Origin: Hyphomicrobiales bacterium
Lineage (GTDB): Bacteria; Pseudomonadota; Alphaproteobacteria; Rhodospirillales; JACKKN01
NCBI GenBank assembly: GCA_024236415.1
Contig: JACKKN010000019.1
Span: 1-64,000, forward strand
DNA length: 64,000 nt
Reading direction: 5' to 3'
The position numbers and the translations under genes were made by a program. Of the stretch, positions 36,861 through 45,128 are shown one piece after another. The notes beneath the pieces were generated by a model that worked only from the letters and a program-made list of their open reading frames with translations, was not told the origin of the DNA and did no database searches. Position 1 is the first letter of the stretch, and each line of letters starts with the position of its first letter.

Positions 36861-37727
36861 ATGGCCGCGCAGAACCCCCGCATCCTGATCGTCGACGGCT
36901 ATACCAAGGCCGCCCGCGACGAGCTGGCCGCCGGCGGCGCCACCCCGGCGGCGTACCAGTACCGGGCCATGCTGGAACGGCTGATGCCGGGGCTGGAGAC
37001 CGACATCCTGTTCCCGGCCGACCCGGGCGCCGCCTTTCCCGCCGGCGCCGCCCTGGCCGACTACGACGGCGTCGCCTGGACCGGGTGCAGCCTGACCGTG
37101 TACGAGGACGTGCCCGAGGTGCGGGTGCAGCTGGACTTCGCCCGCGCCGCCTTCGCCGCCGGTGTGCCCAGCTTCGGGTCCTGCTGGGCGGCGCAGATCG
37201 CGGTCGTCGCCGCCGGCGGCATCGTGCAGGCCAACCCGCGCGGCCGCGAGATGGGGGTGGCGCGCAAGATCGCCCTGTCCACCGCCGGGCGCGGCCATCC
37301 CATGTACGAGGGCAAGGCGGCCGTGTTCGACGCCTTCATCAGCCACGTGGACGAGATCACCCACCTGCCGCCCGGCGCCGTGTGCCTGGCCGGCAACGCC
37401 TTCTCGTCGATCCAGGCGGTGACCGTGACCCACCAGGGCGGCACCTTCTGGGCGGTCCAGTACCACCCCGAGTACGACCTGCGCGAGATGGCGCGCCTGA
37501 CCCACTGCCGCACCAAGAAGCTGGTCGAACTGGGCTTCTTCGCCGATGCCGATGCGGCGGCCGACTACGTCAACCTGCTGGAAACCCTGCACCAGGACCC
37601 GTCGCGCCAGGACCTTGCCTGGCTGCTGGGGATCGACGACGATATCCTGAACGAGGACGTCAAGCGCCTGGAGGTCCGCAACTGGCTCGAGCGCCTGGTG
37701 ATCCCGACCATGGTGAGACGGCGATAG
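36861..37727 (+). CDS. Class I glutamine amidotransferase-like protein, copy 1
   Basis: A protein of 288 residues. The class I GATase triad is visible: Cys108 in FGSCWAAQ and His/Glu in AVQYHPEYD. The core fold (RILIVDG strand, the IVQANPRGREMG block, the GHPMYEGK block) spans about 1-215. A C-terminal extension of about 65 residues contains RQDLAWLLGIDDDIL. It lies 12 nt after the HAD gene and 10 nt before a paralogue. No synthetase partner is fused or adjacent, so it may hydrolyse a gamma-glutamyl amide (as PuuD does) rather than feed ammonia to a partner; that is inference. Confidence 0.9.
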   Translation: MAAQNPRILIVDGYTKAARDELAAGGATPAAYQYRAMLERLMPGLETDILFPADPGAAFPAGAALADYDGVAWTGCSLTVYEDVPEVRVQLDFARAAFAAGVPSFGSCWAAQIAVVAAGGIVQANPRGREMGVARKIALSTAGRGHPMYEGKAAVFDAFISHVDEITHLPPGAVCLAGNAFSSIQAVTVTHQGGTFWAVQYHPEYDLREMARLTHCRTKKLVELGFFADADAAADYVNLLETLHQDPSRQDLAWLLGIDDDILNEDVKRLEVRNWLERLVIPTMVRRR

Positions 37728-37737
37728 GAGCACCCCT

Positions 37738-38643
37738 GTGACGGCACCGCGGATCCTGCTGGTCGACGGCGCCCCGCCCGGTCCCCGGGAGAATTTGATC
37801 AGGATCGGCGGCACGCCCGGCTGGCTGCTGTACGAGCAGGCCGTGGCCCACGTGGCGCCCGACTTCGCCTGCGACCGGGTGCAGCCCGCCGACCCCGACT
37901 GCAGCCTGCCCGCCGGCGCCGCCCTGGCCGACTACGACGGCGCCATCATGCCCGGCTCGGCCCTGCACGTATACGACGACGAACCCCAGGTGACCCGCCA
38001 GTTGGACTTCGCCCGCGCCCTGTTCGAGGCCGGCGTGCCCATGTTCGGCGCCTGCTGGGGCACCCAGGTGGCCTGCGTGGTGGCCGGCGGCGCCGTGGCC
38101 GCCAGCCAGTGGGGCCGCGAGATCGGCATCGCCCGCAAGATCGCCCTGACCGCCGCCGGCCGCGGCCACCCCCTGTACGCCGGCAAGGCGCCGGTGTTCG
38201 ACGGCATCGCGTTTCACCTGGACGAGATCACCCACCTGCCGCCGGGCGGGGTGGTGCTGTCCGGCAACCGCCACAGCGCGGTCCAGGCCCTGACCTTCAT
38301 CCACCGCGGCAATGTGTTCTGGGGGGTGCAGTACCACCCCGAGTTCACGGTCAACCAGATCGCCCGCCTGTACGACCTGCTGCGCGAACGCATGCTCAGC
38401 GAGAACCTGTTCGCCACCGACGCCGACATCACCGCCTATATCGCCAAGCTGGACGCCCTGCGCCTGGACCCGACGGGCCGGCGCGACCTGGGCTGGCTGC
38501 TGGGCATCGACGACGACATCCTGGACCCCGACATCCGCACCCGCGAGCTGGCCAACTGGATCACGCACCGGGTGCGCCCGGCCATGGCGGCGCGGCGGCG
38601 GTCGCGGCCCTGGGTCCGGCCGGCCGCCCTGGCGGCCGATTGA
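37738..38643 (+). CDS. Class I glutamine amidotransferase-like protein, copy 2
   Basis: A protein of 301 residues, GTG start with AGGAG 7 nt upstream (partly formed by the end of copy 1). Cys106 in FGACWGTQ and His/Glu in GVQYHPEFT complete the triad. It is collinear with copy 1 throughout, including QWGREIGIARKIAL, RGHPLYAGKAPVFDG, LPPGGVVLSGN and the same C-terminal tail (RRDLGWLLGIDDDIL), so the pair arose by tandem duplication and then diverged. Copy 2 has an extra basic C-terminus (MAARRRSRPW). Its TGA overlaps the lipase ATG by one base. Confidence 0.9.
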   Translation: MTAPRILLVDGAPPGPRENLIRIGGTPGWLLYEQAVAHVAPDFACDRVQPADPDCSLPAGAALADYDGAIMPGSALHVYDDEPQVTRQLDFARALFEAGVPMFGACWGTQVACVVAGGAVAASQWGREIGIARKIALTAAGRGHPLYAGKAPVFDGIAFHLDEITHLPPGGVVLSGNRHSAVQALTFIHRGNVFWGVQYHPEFTVNQIARLYDLLRERMLSENLFATDADITAYIAKLDALRLDPTGRRDLGWLLGIDDDILDPDIRTRELANWITHRVRPAMAARRRSRPWVRPAALAAD

Positions 38644-39389
38644 TGGCGCCGCGGCCGGTCTTCGTCTTCGCCCACGGGCTGTTCGGGTTCGAGAAGATCT
38701 CCCTTCCCGGCTACCCCATCCACTACTACCGCGGCCTGGCCGACGAGCTGGCGCACATGGGCGTGCCGGCGGTGTTCCCCAAGGTGTCCAGCCGCGACGG
38801 GGTCGCCGACCGGGCCCGCGACTTGGCGGCGCGCATCGCCCGCCTGCGCGCCGACACCCTGGTCCTGGTGGGCACCAGCATGGGCGGCCTGGACGCCCGC
38901 TACCTGGCCGCCCACCTGGACCCGGACCGGCGGGTGCGCGCCGTGGTCACCGTCGGCACGCCGCACCGGGGCAGTTCGGCCGCCGACGACACCATGGCCG
39001 GCGCCGGGCCGCGCACCTGGCTGGCCCGGATGTTCTTCGACGCCTCCATCGGCGACCTGACCGGCGACGCCTGCCGCGCCTTCAATGACGCCGTGCCGGA
39101 CCGGCCCGACGTGGTCTACCGCTCCCACGCCGCCGCCCGGCCGGTGGGCGAGCTGTCCCTGCACCTGCGTGCCATGGGTCGCCTGATCGCGGCACGGGAG
39201 GGGCCCAACGACGGTCTGGTGGCGGTGTCCTCGGCGCAATGGGGGATCGCCTCGCCGACCCTGCGCGCCGACCACATGGAGCTGATCGGCTGGAGCTTCG
39301 CCCCGGCCAGCGCCGCCGCCGCCCGGCCGTTCGACCACCTGGCCCTGTTCCGCGGCATCGTCGCCCGGGCGCTGCAGGACCTGGCGTAG
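38643..39389 (+). CDS. Lipase-like alpha/beta hydrolase
   Basis: A protein of 248 residues starting at the ATG that overlaps the previous stop (TGATG). The oxyanion region is FAHGLFGF, the nucleophile elbow is GTSMGG (Ser79), the acid is in PNDGLVAVSSAQWG, and the His is in RADHMELIGW. The layout (a DARYLA block after the elbow, then VVTVGTPHRGSS) matches class I bacterial triacylglycerol lipases and PHB-depolymerase-like esterases. No signal peptide is seen, so it probably acts in the cytosol. It ends the HAD-GATase operon and converges on the GFA gene with a 6-nt gap. Confidence 0.9.
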   Translation: MAPRPVFVFAHGLFGFEKISLPGYPIHYYRGLADELAHMGVPAVFPKVSSRDGVADRARDLAARIARLRADTLVLVGTSMGGLDARYLAAHLDPDRRVRAVVTVGTPHRGSSAADDTMAGAGPRTWLARMFFDASIGDLTGDACRAFNDAVPDRPDVVYRSHAAARPVGELSLHLRAMGRLIAAREGPNDGLVAVSSAQWGIASPTLRADHMELIGWSFAPASAAAARPFDHLALFRGIVARALQDLA

Positions 39390-39395
39390 TCCGCC

Positions 39396-39812
39396 CTACC
39401 AGGCGTCGATGCCGTGGCGGTGGTCGTCGTGCCGGGGCAGGCCGTCGGCGATGTCGTAGTAGTCGCCGTGCTCGCCGGCGAAGATGTGGGCGGCCAGGCG
39501 CAGGCCCGTGGGCTTGTCCAGGGTGCCGGCATGGATGGACACGCGGTCCAGCCCGTCGCCCCGGTAGAACAGGCTGGAACCGCAGGTGGCGCAGAAGCCC
39601 CGCTGCGCCCAGTCCGACGAGCGGAACCAGGTCAGGCCCCGGTCCTCGGTCAGCGCGAAGTCCCCCAGCCGCGCCGCCGTGGCGGCGACGAAGTGGCCGC
39701 TGGTGCGGCGGCACTGGTCGCAGTGGCAGGCGATGACCGGGCGCAGGGGTCCGGTGACGCGGTAGCGCACGGCGCCGCACAGGCAGCCGCCGGTGTGCGC
39801 CTCGCCGGCCAT
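39396..39812 (-). CDS. GFA-family (glutathione-dependent formaldehyde-activating-like) zinc protein
   Basis: A protein of 138 residues. The zinc ligands of the GFA/CENP-V fold are present: GGCLCGAVRY, then ACHCDQCRRTSG, then GFCATCGSSLFYRG. The C-terminus (HIFAGEHGDYYDIADGLPRH) matches GFA proteins of alphaproteobacteria. Members are thought to bind glutathione adducts, but few have proven activity. Its ATG overlaps the stop of the upstream Fe-alcohol dehydrogenase gene by one base, so it is the last gene of the leftward catabolic operon. Confidence 0.92.
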   Translation of the reverse strand: MAGEAHTGGCLCGAVRYRVTGPLRPVIACHCDQCRRTSGHFVAATAARLGDFALTEDRGLTWFRSSDWAQRGFCATCGSSLFYRGDGLDRVSIHAGTLDKPTGLRLAAHIFAGEHGDYYDIADGLPRHDDHRHGIDAW

Positions 39813-40975
39813 CACAGGCGTCCTTCCAGGGCCGCCTCGTAGATGCCGCGCAGGTCGGCGGCGGCGGCGGGCACCGGGTTCGAGGCGTTGGGCGGGTCCA
39901 CTTCGGCCTTGGCCGCCAGTTCGTCCAGGCGGCCTTCCTCGATGCCCAGGGCGACAGCGGTATGCGGGATTCCCAGCTCCTCGCGCAGGTCGAGCACCCA
40001 GTCCAGCACCGCCGTGAACGACGGGTTGGGCAGGCCCAGCAGGCGCGCCAGGCGGGCCATGCGGTCCTCGATGGCCGGCCGGTTGTAGACCATGACGTAG
40101 GGGGTGAAGACGGCGTTGGTCAGGCCGTGGTGGGTGTCGTAGAGGGCGCTGACCGGGTGGCTCAGGGCGTGGATGGCGCCCAGGCCTTTCTGGAACGCGG
40201 TCGCGCCCATGGACGAGGCCACCAGCATGTGGGCGCGGGCCTCGACGTTGCCGCCGTCGCGGCAGGCGGTGGGCAGCCAGGTCTTGATTAGGCGCAGGCC
40301 CTCCAGCGCGATGCCCTCGGCCATGGGGTGGTAGCCGGTGGCGCACAGGGCTTCCAGGTTGTGGGTCAGGGCGTCGATCCCGGTGGCCGCCGTGATGTGC
40401 GGCGGCAGGCCGGTGGTCAGCTCGGGGTCGGCGATGACGATGCCGGGCAGCATCTTGGGGTGGAAGATGATCTTCTTGGTGTGGGTCGACTCGTCGGTGA
40501 CCACGGCGGCGCGGCCGACCTCGGACCCGGTGCCGGCGGTGGTGGGCACGCCGACGATCGGCGCGATGGCCCGGGCGTCGGCGCGGGTCCACCAGTCACC
40601 GATGTCCTCGAAGTCCCAGATCGGGCGGGTCTGCCCGGCCATGAAGGCGATGGCCTTGGCCGCGTCCAGGCCCGAGCCGCCGCCGAAGGCGATGACCCCG
40701 TCGTGGCCGCCGTCTTTGAAAGACTTGACCCCGGCTTCCACGTTGGCGCTGACCGGGTTCGGCCGCACGTCGCTGAACAGGCCGGTGGGCAGGCCGGCGG
40801 CCTGGTTGGCGGCGATGGCGTCGCGCACCATGGGCAGGGCGGCCAGCCCCGGGTCGGTGACCAGCAGCGGCCGCGCCATGCCCAGCGCCTTGCAGGCGTC
40901 GGCCAGCTCGGCGATGCGCCCGGCGCCGAAGCGGATCGTGGTCGGGTAGTTCCAGTTGCCCACCAGGTCGGTCAT
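39812..40975 (-). CDS. Iron-containing alcohol dehydrogenase
   Basis: A protein of 387 residues starting at ATG 40975 (MTDLVGNWNYPT); GAGGAGG lies 12 nt upstream, rather far. The NAD-binding motif GGGSGLDAAKAIA, the VPTTAGTGSEV block and the metal-site segments (ADPELT; GIDALTHNLEAL; GAIHALSHPVSA; HHGLTNAVFTPYV with its His ligands) are all present. It should interconvert an alcohol and an aldehyde with NAD. It starts 17 nt after the aldehyde dehydrogenase stop, so alcohol-to-acid oxidation by the pair is likely. Confidence 0.94.
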   Translation of the reverse strand: MTDLVGNWNYPTTIRFGAGRIAELADACKALGMARPLLVTDPGLAALPMVRDAIAANQAAGLPTGLFSDVRPNPVSANVEAGVKSFKDGGHDGVIAFGGGSGLDAAKAIAFMAGQTRPIWDFEDIGDWWTRADARAIAPIVGVPTTAGTGSEVGRAAVVTDESTHTKKIIFHPKMLPGIVIADPELTTGLPPHITAATGIDALTHNLEALCATGYHPMAEGIALEGLRLIKTWLPTACRDGGNVEARAHMLVASSMGATAFQKGLGAIHALSHPVSALYDTHHGLTNAVFTPYVMVYNRPAIEDRMARLARLLGLPNPSFTAVLDWVLDLREELGIPHTAVALGIEEGRLDELAAKAEVDPPNASNPVPAAAADLRGIYEAALEGRL

Positions 40976-40992
40976 CGTCTTTCGTTCCCTCC

Positions 40993-42378
40993 TCAAAGCG
41001 CCGTGCGCAGGTGATAGGACTTGGGCCGGGTCAGGTGCTCGTACCCGACGCGGGACAGGGTGCAGCCGCGGCCCGACTGCTTGACCCCGGTCCAGGCCAG
41101 GGCCGGGTCCAGGTAGTCGCAGCGGTTCATGAACCAGGTGCCGGTCTGGACCGCGTCGCCGATGGCCACCGCGGCGTCCGCGTCGCGGGTCCAGACCGAG
41201 GCGGTGAGGCCGAAGGCGCTGTCGTTCATCAGGCGCACGGCCTGGTCGTCGTCGGCCACCTTCATGATGCCCACCACGGGGCCGAAGCTCTCCTCGGTCA
41301 TCACCGCCATGGCATGGTCCACGTCCACCAGCACCTGGGGCGCCAGGTACGGCGTGCCGTCCCGCGCCGCCGGGAATCCGGCCGGGTCGACCAGGGCCCG
41401 GGCGCCGGCCGCCACGGCGGCGGCGGTCTGGCCGCGCACCAGGTCGGCGGCCGCGGTGCGCACCAGGGGGCCCAGGGTGGTGGCCGGGTCCAGCGGGTCG
41501 CCCAGGACGTAGCCGCGCACCAGCTCGGCCGCGCCGGCGACGAAGGCGTCGTAGACGTCGGCGTGGACGTAGACCCGCTCGATGCCGCAGCAGGACTGGC
41601 CCGAATTGAAGAAGGCGCCGTCGACCACGTTCTCGACGGCGTGGTCCAGGTCGGCGTCGGCGCGCACATAGGCCGGGTCCTTGCCGCCCAGTTCCAGCCC
41701 CACGCCCTTGAAGCGGCCGGCGGCGGCGCGCTCGACCATGGCGCCGCCGGGCACCGAGCCGGTGAAGGCGACGAAGTCCACGGCGTCGTCGGCGATGACC
41801 TTTTCCGTGTCGTCGTGGCTGAGGTGCAGGAACTGGAACACGCCGCCGGGCAGGCCGGCGGCGGCGAAGGCGTCGTGGATACGCTCGGCGCACAGGGGGG
41901 TCTGGGCCGAATGCTTCAGGATCACCGCGTTGCCGGCCATGATCGCCGGCACGATGGAGTTGACGGCGGTCAGGTAGGGGTAGTTCCAGGGCGCCACCGT
42001 GAACACCACGCCCAGGGGCTCGCGCCGGACGTAGCGGGTGAAGCCCGCCTTGGGGCCGGCGTCCAGCGGCGCCAGGGCGTCGCCGGCGATGGCGATCATG
42101 TGCCGCGCCCGCTCCTCGAAGCCGCCAACCTCGCCGGGCGCGTAGCGCACGGGGCGGCCCATCTGCCACGAAATCTCGGCGGCGATGGCCTCCTTTTCGG
42201 CGACGAAGGCGTCCACGGCGCGGGTGCAGAAGGCGGCGCGGTCGGCCACCGGCACGCGGCGCCAGGCGGCCTGGGCGGCGCGGGCGCGGTCCAGGGCGGC
42301 GGCGATTTGGCCGCCGTCGGCGAAGTCGCGCTCGACATAGACGCGGCCGTCGACGGGGGAGATGGTTTTCAGGGACAT
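40993..42378 (-). CDS. NAD(P)-dependent aldehyde dehydrogenase
   Basis: A protein of 461 residues. The catalytic Cys is in FNSGQSCCGIERV, the general-base Glu in LELGGKDP, the oxyanion Asn in APWNYPYL, and the cofactor-binding region is FVAFTGSVPGG. The protein is typical in length for class 3-like ALDHs. It lies between an MFS transporter gene and an Fe-alcohol dehydrogenase gene in a leftward operon. The neighbouring glutamine-synthetase-like gene suggests a gamma-glutamylated aldehyde substrate, as for PuuC; that is inference. Confidence 0.94.
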   Translation of the reverse strand: MSLKTISPVDGRVYVERDFADGGQIAAALDRARAAQAAWRRVPVADRAAFCTRAVDAFVAEKEAIAAEISWQMGRPVRYAPGEVGGFEERARHMIAIAGDALAPLDAGPKAGFTRYVRREPLGVVFTVAPWNYPYLTAVNSIVPAIMAGNAVILKHSAQTPLCAERIHDAFAAAGLPGGVFQFLHLSHDDTEKVIADDAVDFVAFTGSVPGGAMVERAAAGRFKGVGLELGGKDPAYVRADADLDHAVENVVDGAFFNSGQSCCGIERVYVHADVYDAFVAGAAELVRGYVLGDPLDPATTLGPLVRTAAADLVRGQTAAAVAAGARALVDPAGFPAARDGTPYLAPQVLVDVDHAMAVMTEESFGPVVGIMKVADDDQAVRLMNDSAFGLTASVWTRDADAAVAIGDAVQTGTWFMNRCDYLDPALAWTGVKQSGRGCTLSRVGYEHLTRPKSYHLRTAL

Positions 42379-42445
42379 GGTCGCGGGGTCCGTGATGGAG
42401 GGTGGGGAATCCCGCGTTTAGCACACCGGCCCGGCGGCGTCGAAA

Positions 42446-43687
42446 TCAATCTTCCGGGTCGCCGTCCCCGTCGTCCTTGGCCAGGCGGGTAATCACCGGG
42501 GTGCTGCGCGGGATCGGCTGGAACCGCCGCCGCAGCCCGACGATCAGCCGCCGCCCCTTGACCGAGCGGTAGGCGGCGAAGGCCACCAGCACGGTCTGGA
42601 TGACGATGGCCTGGAGATACAGGCCCTCGGGCCCCACCCGGCCCATGACCGTGGCCGCCAGCAGCGGGCCGCCCGAGGCGCTGAGGCCGTAGACGATGAG
42701 CAGGCCGCCCGCCACGTTGACCCGCTGTTCGGCGGTGACGGCGTCGTTGGCGTGGGCGGTGCACAGGGGATAGAGGGTATAGGCGCCGCCGCCGTACAGC
42801 ACCGTATAGGCCAGCACCCAGTAGTGCCCGGCATGGGCGGTGAAGGCGAGGCCGACGCTGGCGGTGATGATCAGCAGGGCGACCCCGACCATGACCCGGC
42901 GCCGGTCCATGCTGTCCGACAGGCGGCCCAGGGGCCATTGCAGGATCAGCCCGCCCAGGATGGTCAGGCCCATGAACCAGGAAATCTGGTGCAGGGAGAA
43001 TCCGATGCCGCCGGCGAACACCGGCCCCATGCCGAAGAAGGCCGAATTGGTGAGCCCCGCCGCCACGGTGCCGACCACGGCCAGGGGCGACAGGCGAAAC
43101 AGGTCGCGCAGGCTGAACTTGACGCTGGTGGGCAGGGGCGGCGCCTTGGTGGTGGTCAGGGCCACCGGCACGATGGCGATGGAAAACAGCGCCGAGGCGA
43201 GCACGAACAGGCTGGCCGTGGTCGGGTCGCCCATGTTCAGCAGGAACTGCCCGCCGCCCAGGGCGGCGTAGTAGGCAATCATGTAGAAGGACAGCACCTG
43301 GCCGCGGTTGGCGTTGTCGGCGCGCTCGTTGATCCAGCTTTCGGCGACCATGATCAGGCCCACCAGGCTGGCCCCGCCGGCGAAGCGGAACAGGGCCCAG
43401 GCCCAGGGGTTGACCAGATAGGCGTGGCCCAGCGGCAGCACCGAGACGATGGCCGCGAAGGCGGCGAAGGCGCGGATGTGCCCCACCTGGCGGATCACCC
43501 GGCGGCACCAGAACACGCCGGCGATCTGGCCGGCGAAGTAGGCCGACATGATCAGGCCCACGGTCTCGGTGGCGTAGCCCTCGGCCCCGGCGCGCACGCC
43601 GATCAGGGTGCTGAACAGGCCGTGCCCCGACATCAGGAACACGATCGCCAGCATCAGGGAGGCCAGGGGCAGGAGGGCGCCGATCAC
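42446..43687 (-). CDS. MFS transporter (YcaD-like)
   Basis: A protein of 413 residues with 12 predicted membrane helices, the first at about 5-25. The motif after helix 2 is FWCRRVIRQVGHIRAF, and after helix 8 QWPLGRLSDSMDRRRVM, a classic MFS loop. AESWINERADNANRGQVLSFYM matches the YcaD family, often annotated as uptake or efflux of small amphipathic compounds. The cytosolic C-terminus is charged (DDGDGDPED). It lies between the glutamine-synthetase-like and aldehyde dehydrogenase genes and may bring in their substrate. Confidence 0.92.
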   Translation of the reverse strand: MIGALLPLASLMLAIVFLMSGHGLFSTLIGVRAGAEGYATETVGLIMSAYFAGQIAGVFWCRRVIRQVGHIRAFAAFAAIVSVLPLGHAYLVNPWAWALFRFAGGASLVGLIMVAESWINERADNANRGQVLSFYMIAYYAALGGGQFLLNMGDPTTASLFVLASALFSIAIVPVALTTTKAPPLPTSVKFSLRDLFRLSPLAVVGTVAAGLTNSAFFGMGPVFAGGIGFSLHQISWFMGLTILGGLILQWPLGRLSDSMDRRRVMVGVALLIITASVGLAFTAHAGHYWVLAYTVLYGGGAYTLYPLCTAHANDAVTAEQRVNVAGGLLIVYGLSASGGPLLAATVMGRVGPEGLYLQAIVIQTVLVAFAAYRSVKGRRLIVGLRRRFQPIPRSTPVITRLAKDDGDGDPED

Positions 43688-43733
43688 GGCAGGGGTCCTT
43701 GTGCGGAGCGGGGGGGCACGGGCGGCGTCGCGG

Positions 43734-45101
43734 TCAGATGATCTCGAAGTACCGCGCCATCTCCCAGTCGGTGATGTGCTTGCGGAACTCGCGCTCCTCC
43801 CACTCGCGGGTGGCGGCGAAGTGGTCGACGAAGGCGTCGCCGAACAGGTCCCGCGCCGCCCGCGAGGCGCGCAGCCGGCCCGCCGCCTCCCACAGGGTCG
43901 CCGGCAGGCGCAGGCGCTTGGGGTAGGTCCGGTCGTAGGCGTTGCCGATGGTCGGGGCCTCGGGCTCGATGCGGTTCTCGATCCCCCACAGGCCGGCGCC
44001 CAGGGCCGCGGCCAGGGCCAGGTAGGGGTTGGCGTCGGCGGCGGCGATGCGGTACTCGACCCGCTGCGACTTGGCCGAGCCGGGGATCACCCGCAGCGCG
44101 CAGGTGCGGTTGTCGATGCCCCAGGACGCCTCGGTCGGGGCCCAGAAGCCGGGGATCAGTCGGGTGTAGGAGTTGACCGTCGAGGCCACCATGGCCAGCA
44201 GCTCGGGCATCAGCTTCTGTTGCCCGCCGACGAAGTGGCGCATGGCCTCGCCCATGCCGTGCTCGGCGGCCGGGTCGTGGAAGGCCGAGCCGCCGCCGGC
44301 GTGGTCCAGGGACAGGTGGATGTGGCCGCTCTGCCCCGGCCAGTCCGGCGACCACTTGGCCATGAAGGTGGCCATGCGCCCGGTCTTCTGGGCCAGGATC
44401 TTGGTGAAGGTCTTGAACAGGGCCGCCTTGTCGGCGGCGGCCAGGCCGCCGTCCACGGCGATGGCCGCCTCCAGCACCCCGGGGCCCGTCTCCTCGTGCA
44501 GGCCCTCCAGCAGGATGTCCATCTCGGCGAAGCCGTCCAGCATGTCGCGGTAGAAGTCCGAGTGCACGGTGTTGCGCAGCACCGAGTAGCCGAAGAACCC
44601 CGGCGCCATGGGCTTCAGGCCGCGGTAGTTCTTCTCGCGCACGCTGTCGGGGGTCTCGTCGAAGACGAAGAACTCGTACTCGAACCCGGCCTTGGCGGCC
44701 AGGCCCATGGCGGCGGCCCGGTCCAGCACCCGGCGCAGGATGCCGCGCGGGCAGACCCCCTCCATGGGTTCATCGAACTCGCCCAGGAAGAACAGCATGC
44801 CGTCCTCCCAGGGGATCTCGCGGCAGGAATCGGGCAGCAGGCGCACCGGGGCGTCGGGGTATCCCGTGTGCCAGCCGGTGACGGCGACGTTGTCGTACAG
44901 CTGGTCGTTGGAATCCCAGCCCAGCACCACGTCGCAGAAGCCGAAACCGCCGTCCAGGGCCGAGAAGAATTTCTCGCGCGACATGTACTTGCCGCGCAGG
45001 ATGCCGTCCACGTCGAACACGCCCACCTTGACGTGCGAGAGGCCGCGCGCCTCGACGATGCGGCGCGCGTCGGCCGCCGTCTTCACTTCCCTGGGAACCA
45101 T
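43734..45101 (-). CDS. Glutamine-synthetase-family gamma-glutamyl ligase (PuuA/GlnA3-like)
   Basis: A protein of 455 residues. Glutamine-synthetase motifs are present but of the gamma-glutamylamine-synthetase type: AGFEYEFFVFDE (metal Glu), GPGVLEAAIA, then WSPDWPGQSGHIHLSL (His of the ATP site), APTEASWGIDNRTCALRVIP and VEYRIAAADANPYLALAA. The N-terminal VKVGVFDVDGILRGKYMSRE is typical of amine-utilising relatives rather than of GlnA. It should ligate glutamate to an amine with ATP. The downstream MFS, ALDH and Fe-ADH suggest an amino-alcohol or polyamine route. Its start lies 27 nt after cobD. Confidence 0.9.
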   Translation of the reverse strand: MVPREVKTAADARRIVEARGLSHVKVGVFDVDGILRGKYMSREKFFSALDGGFGFCDVVLGWDSNDQLYDNVAVTGWHTGYPDAPVRLLPDSCREIPWEDGMLFFLGEFDEPMEGVCPRGILRRVLDRAAAMGLAAKAGFEYEFFVFDETPDSVREKNYRGLKPMAPGFFGYSVLRNTVHSDFYRDMLDGFAEMDILLEGLHEETGPGVLEAAIAVDGGLAAADKAALFKTFTKILAQKTGRMATFMAKWSPDWPGQSGHIHLSLDHAGGGSAFHDPAAEHGMGEAMRHFVGGQQKLMPELLAMVASTVNSYTRLIPGFWAPTEASWGIDNRTCALRVIPGSAKSQRVEYRIAAADANPYLALAAALGAGLWGIENRIEPEAPTIGNAYDRTYPKRLRLPATLWEAAGRLRASRAARDLFGDAFVDHFAATREWEEREFRKHITDWEMARYFEII

Positions 45102-45128
45102 GGACCCGTCCCTCCGCGCCTGAACCGC

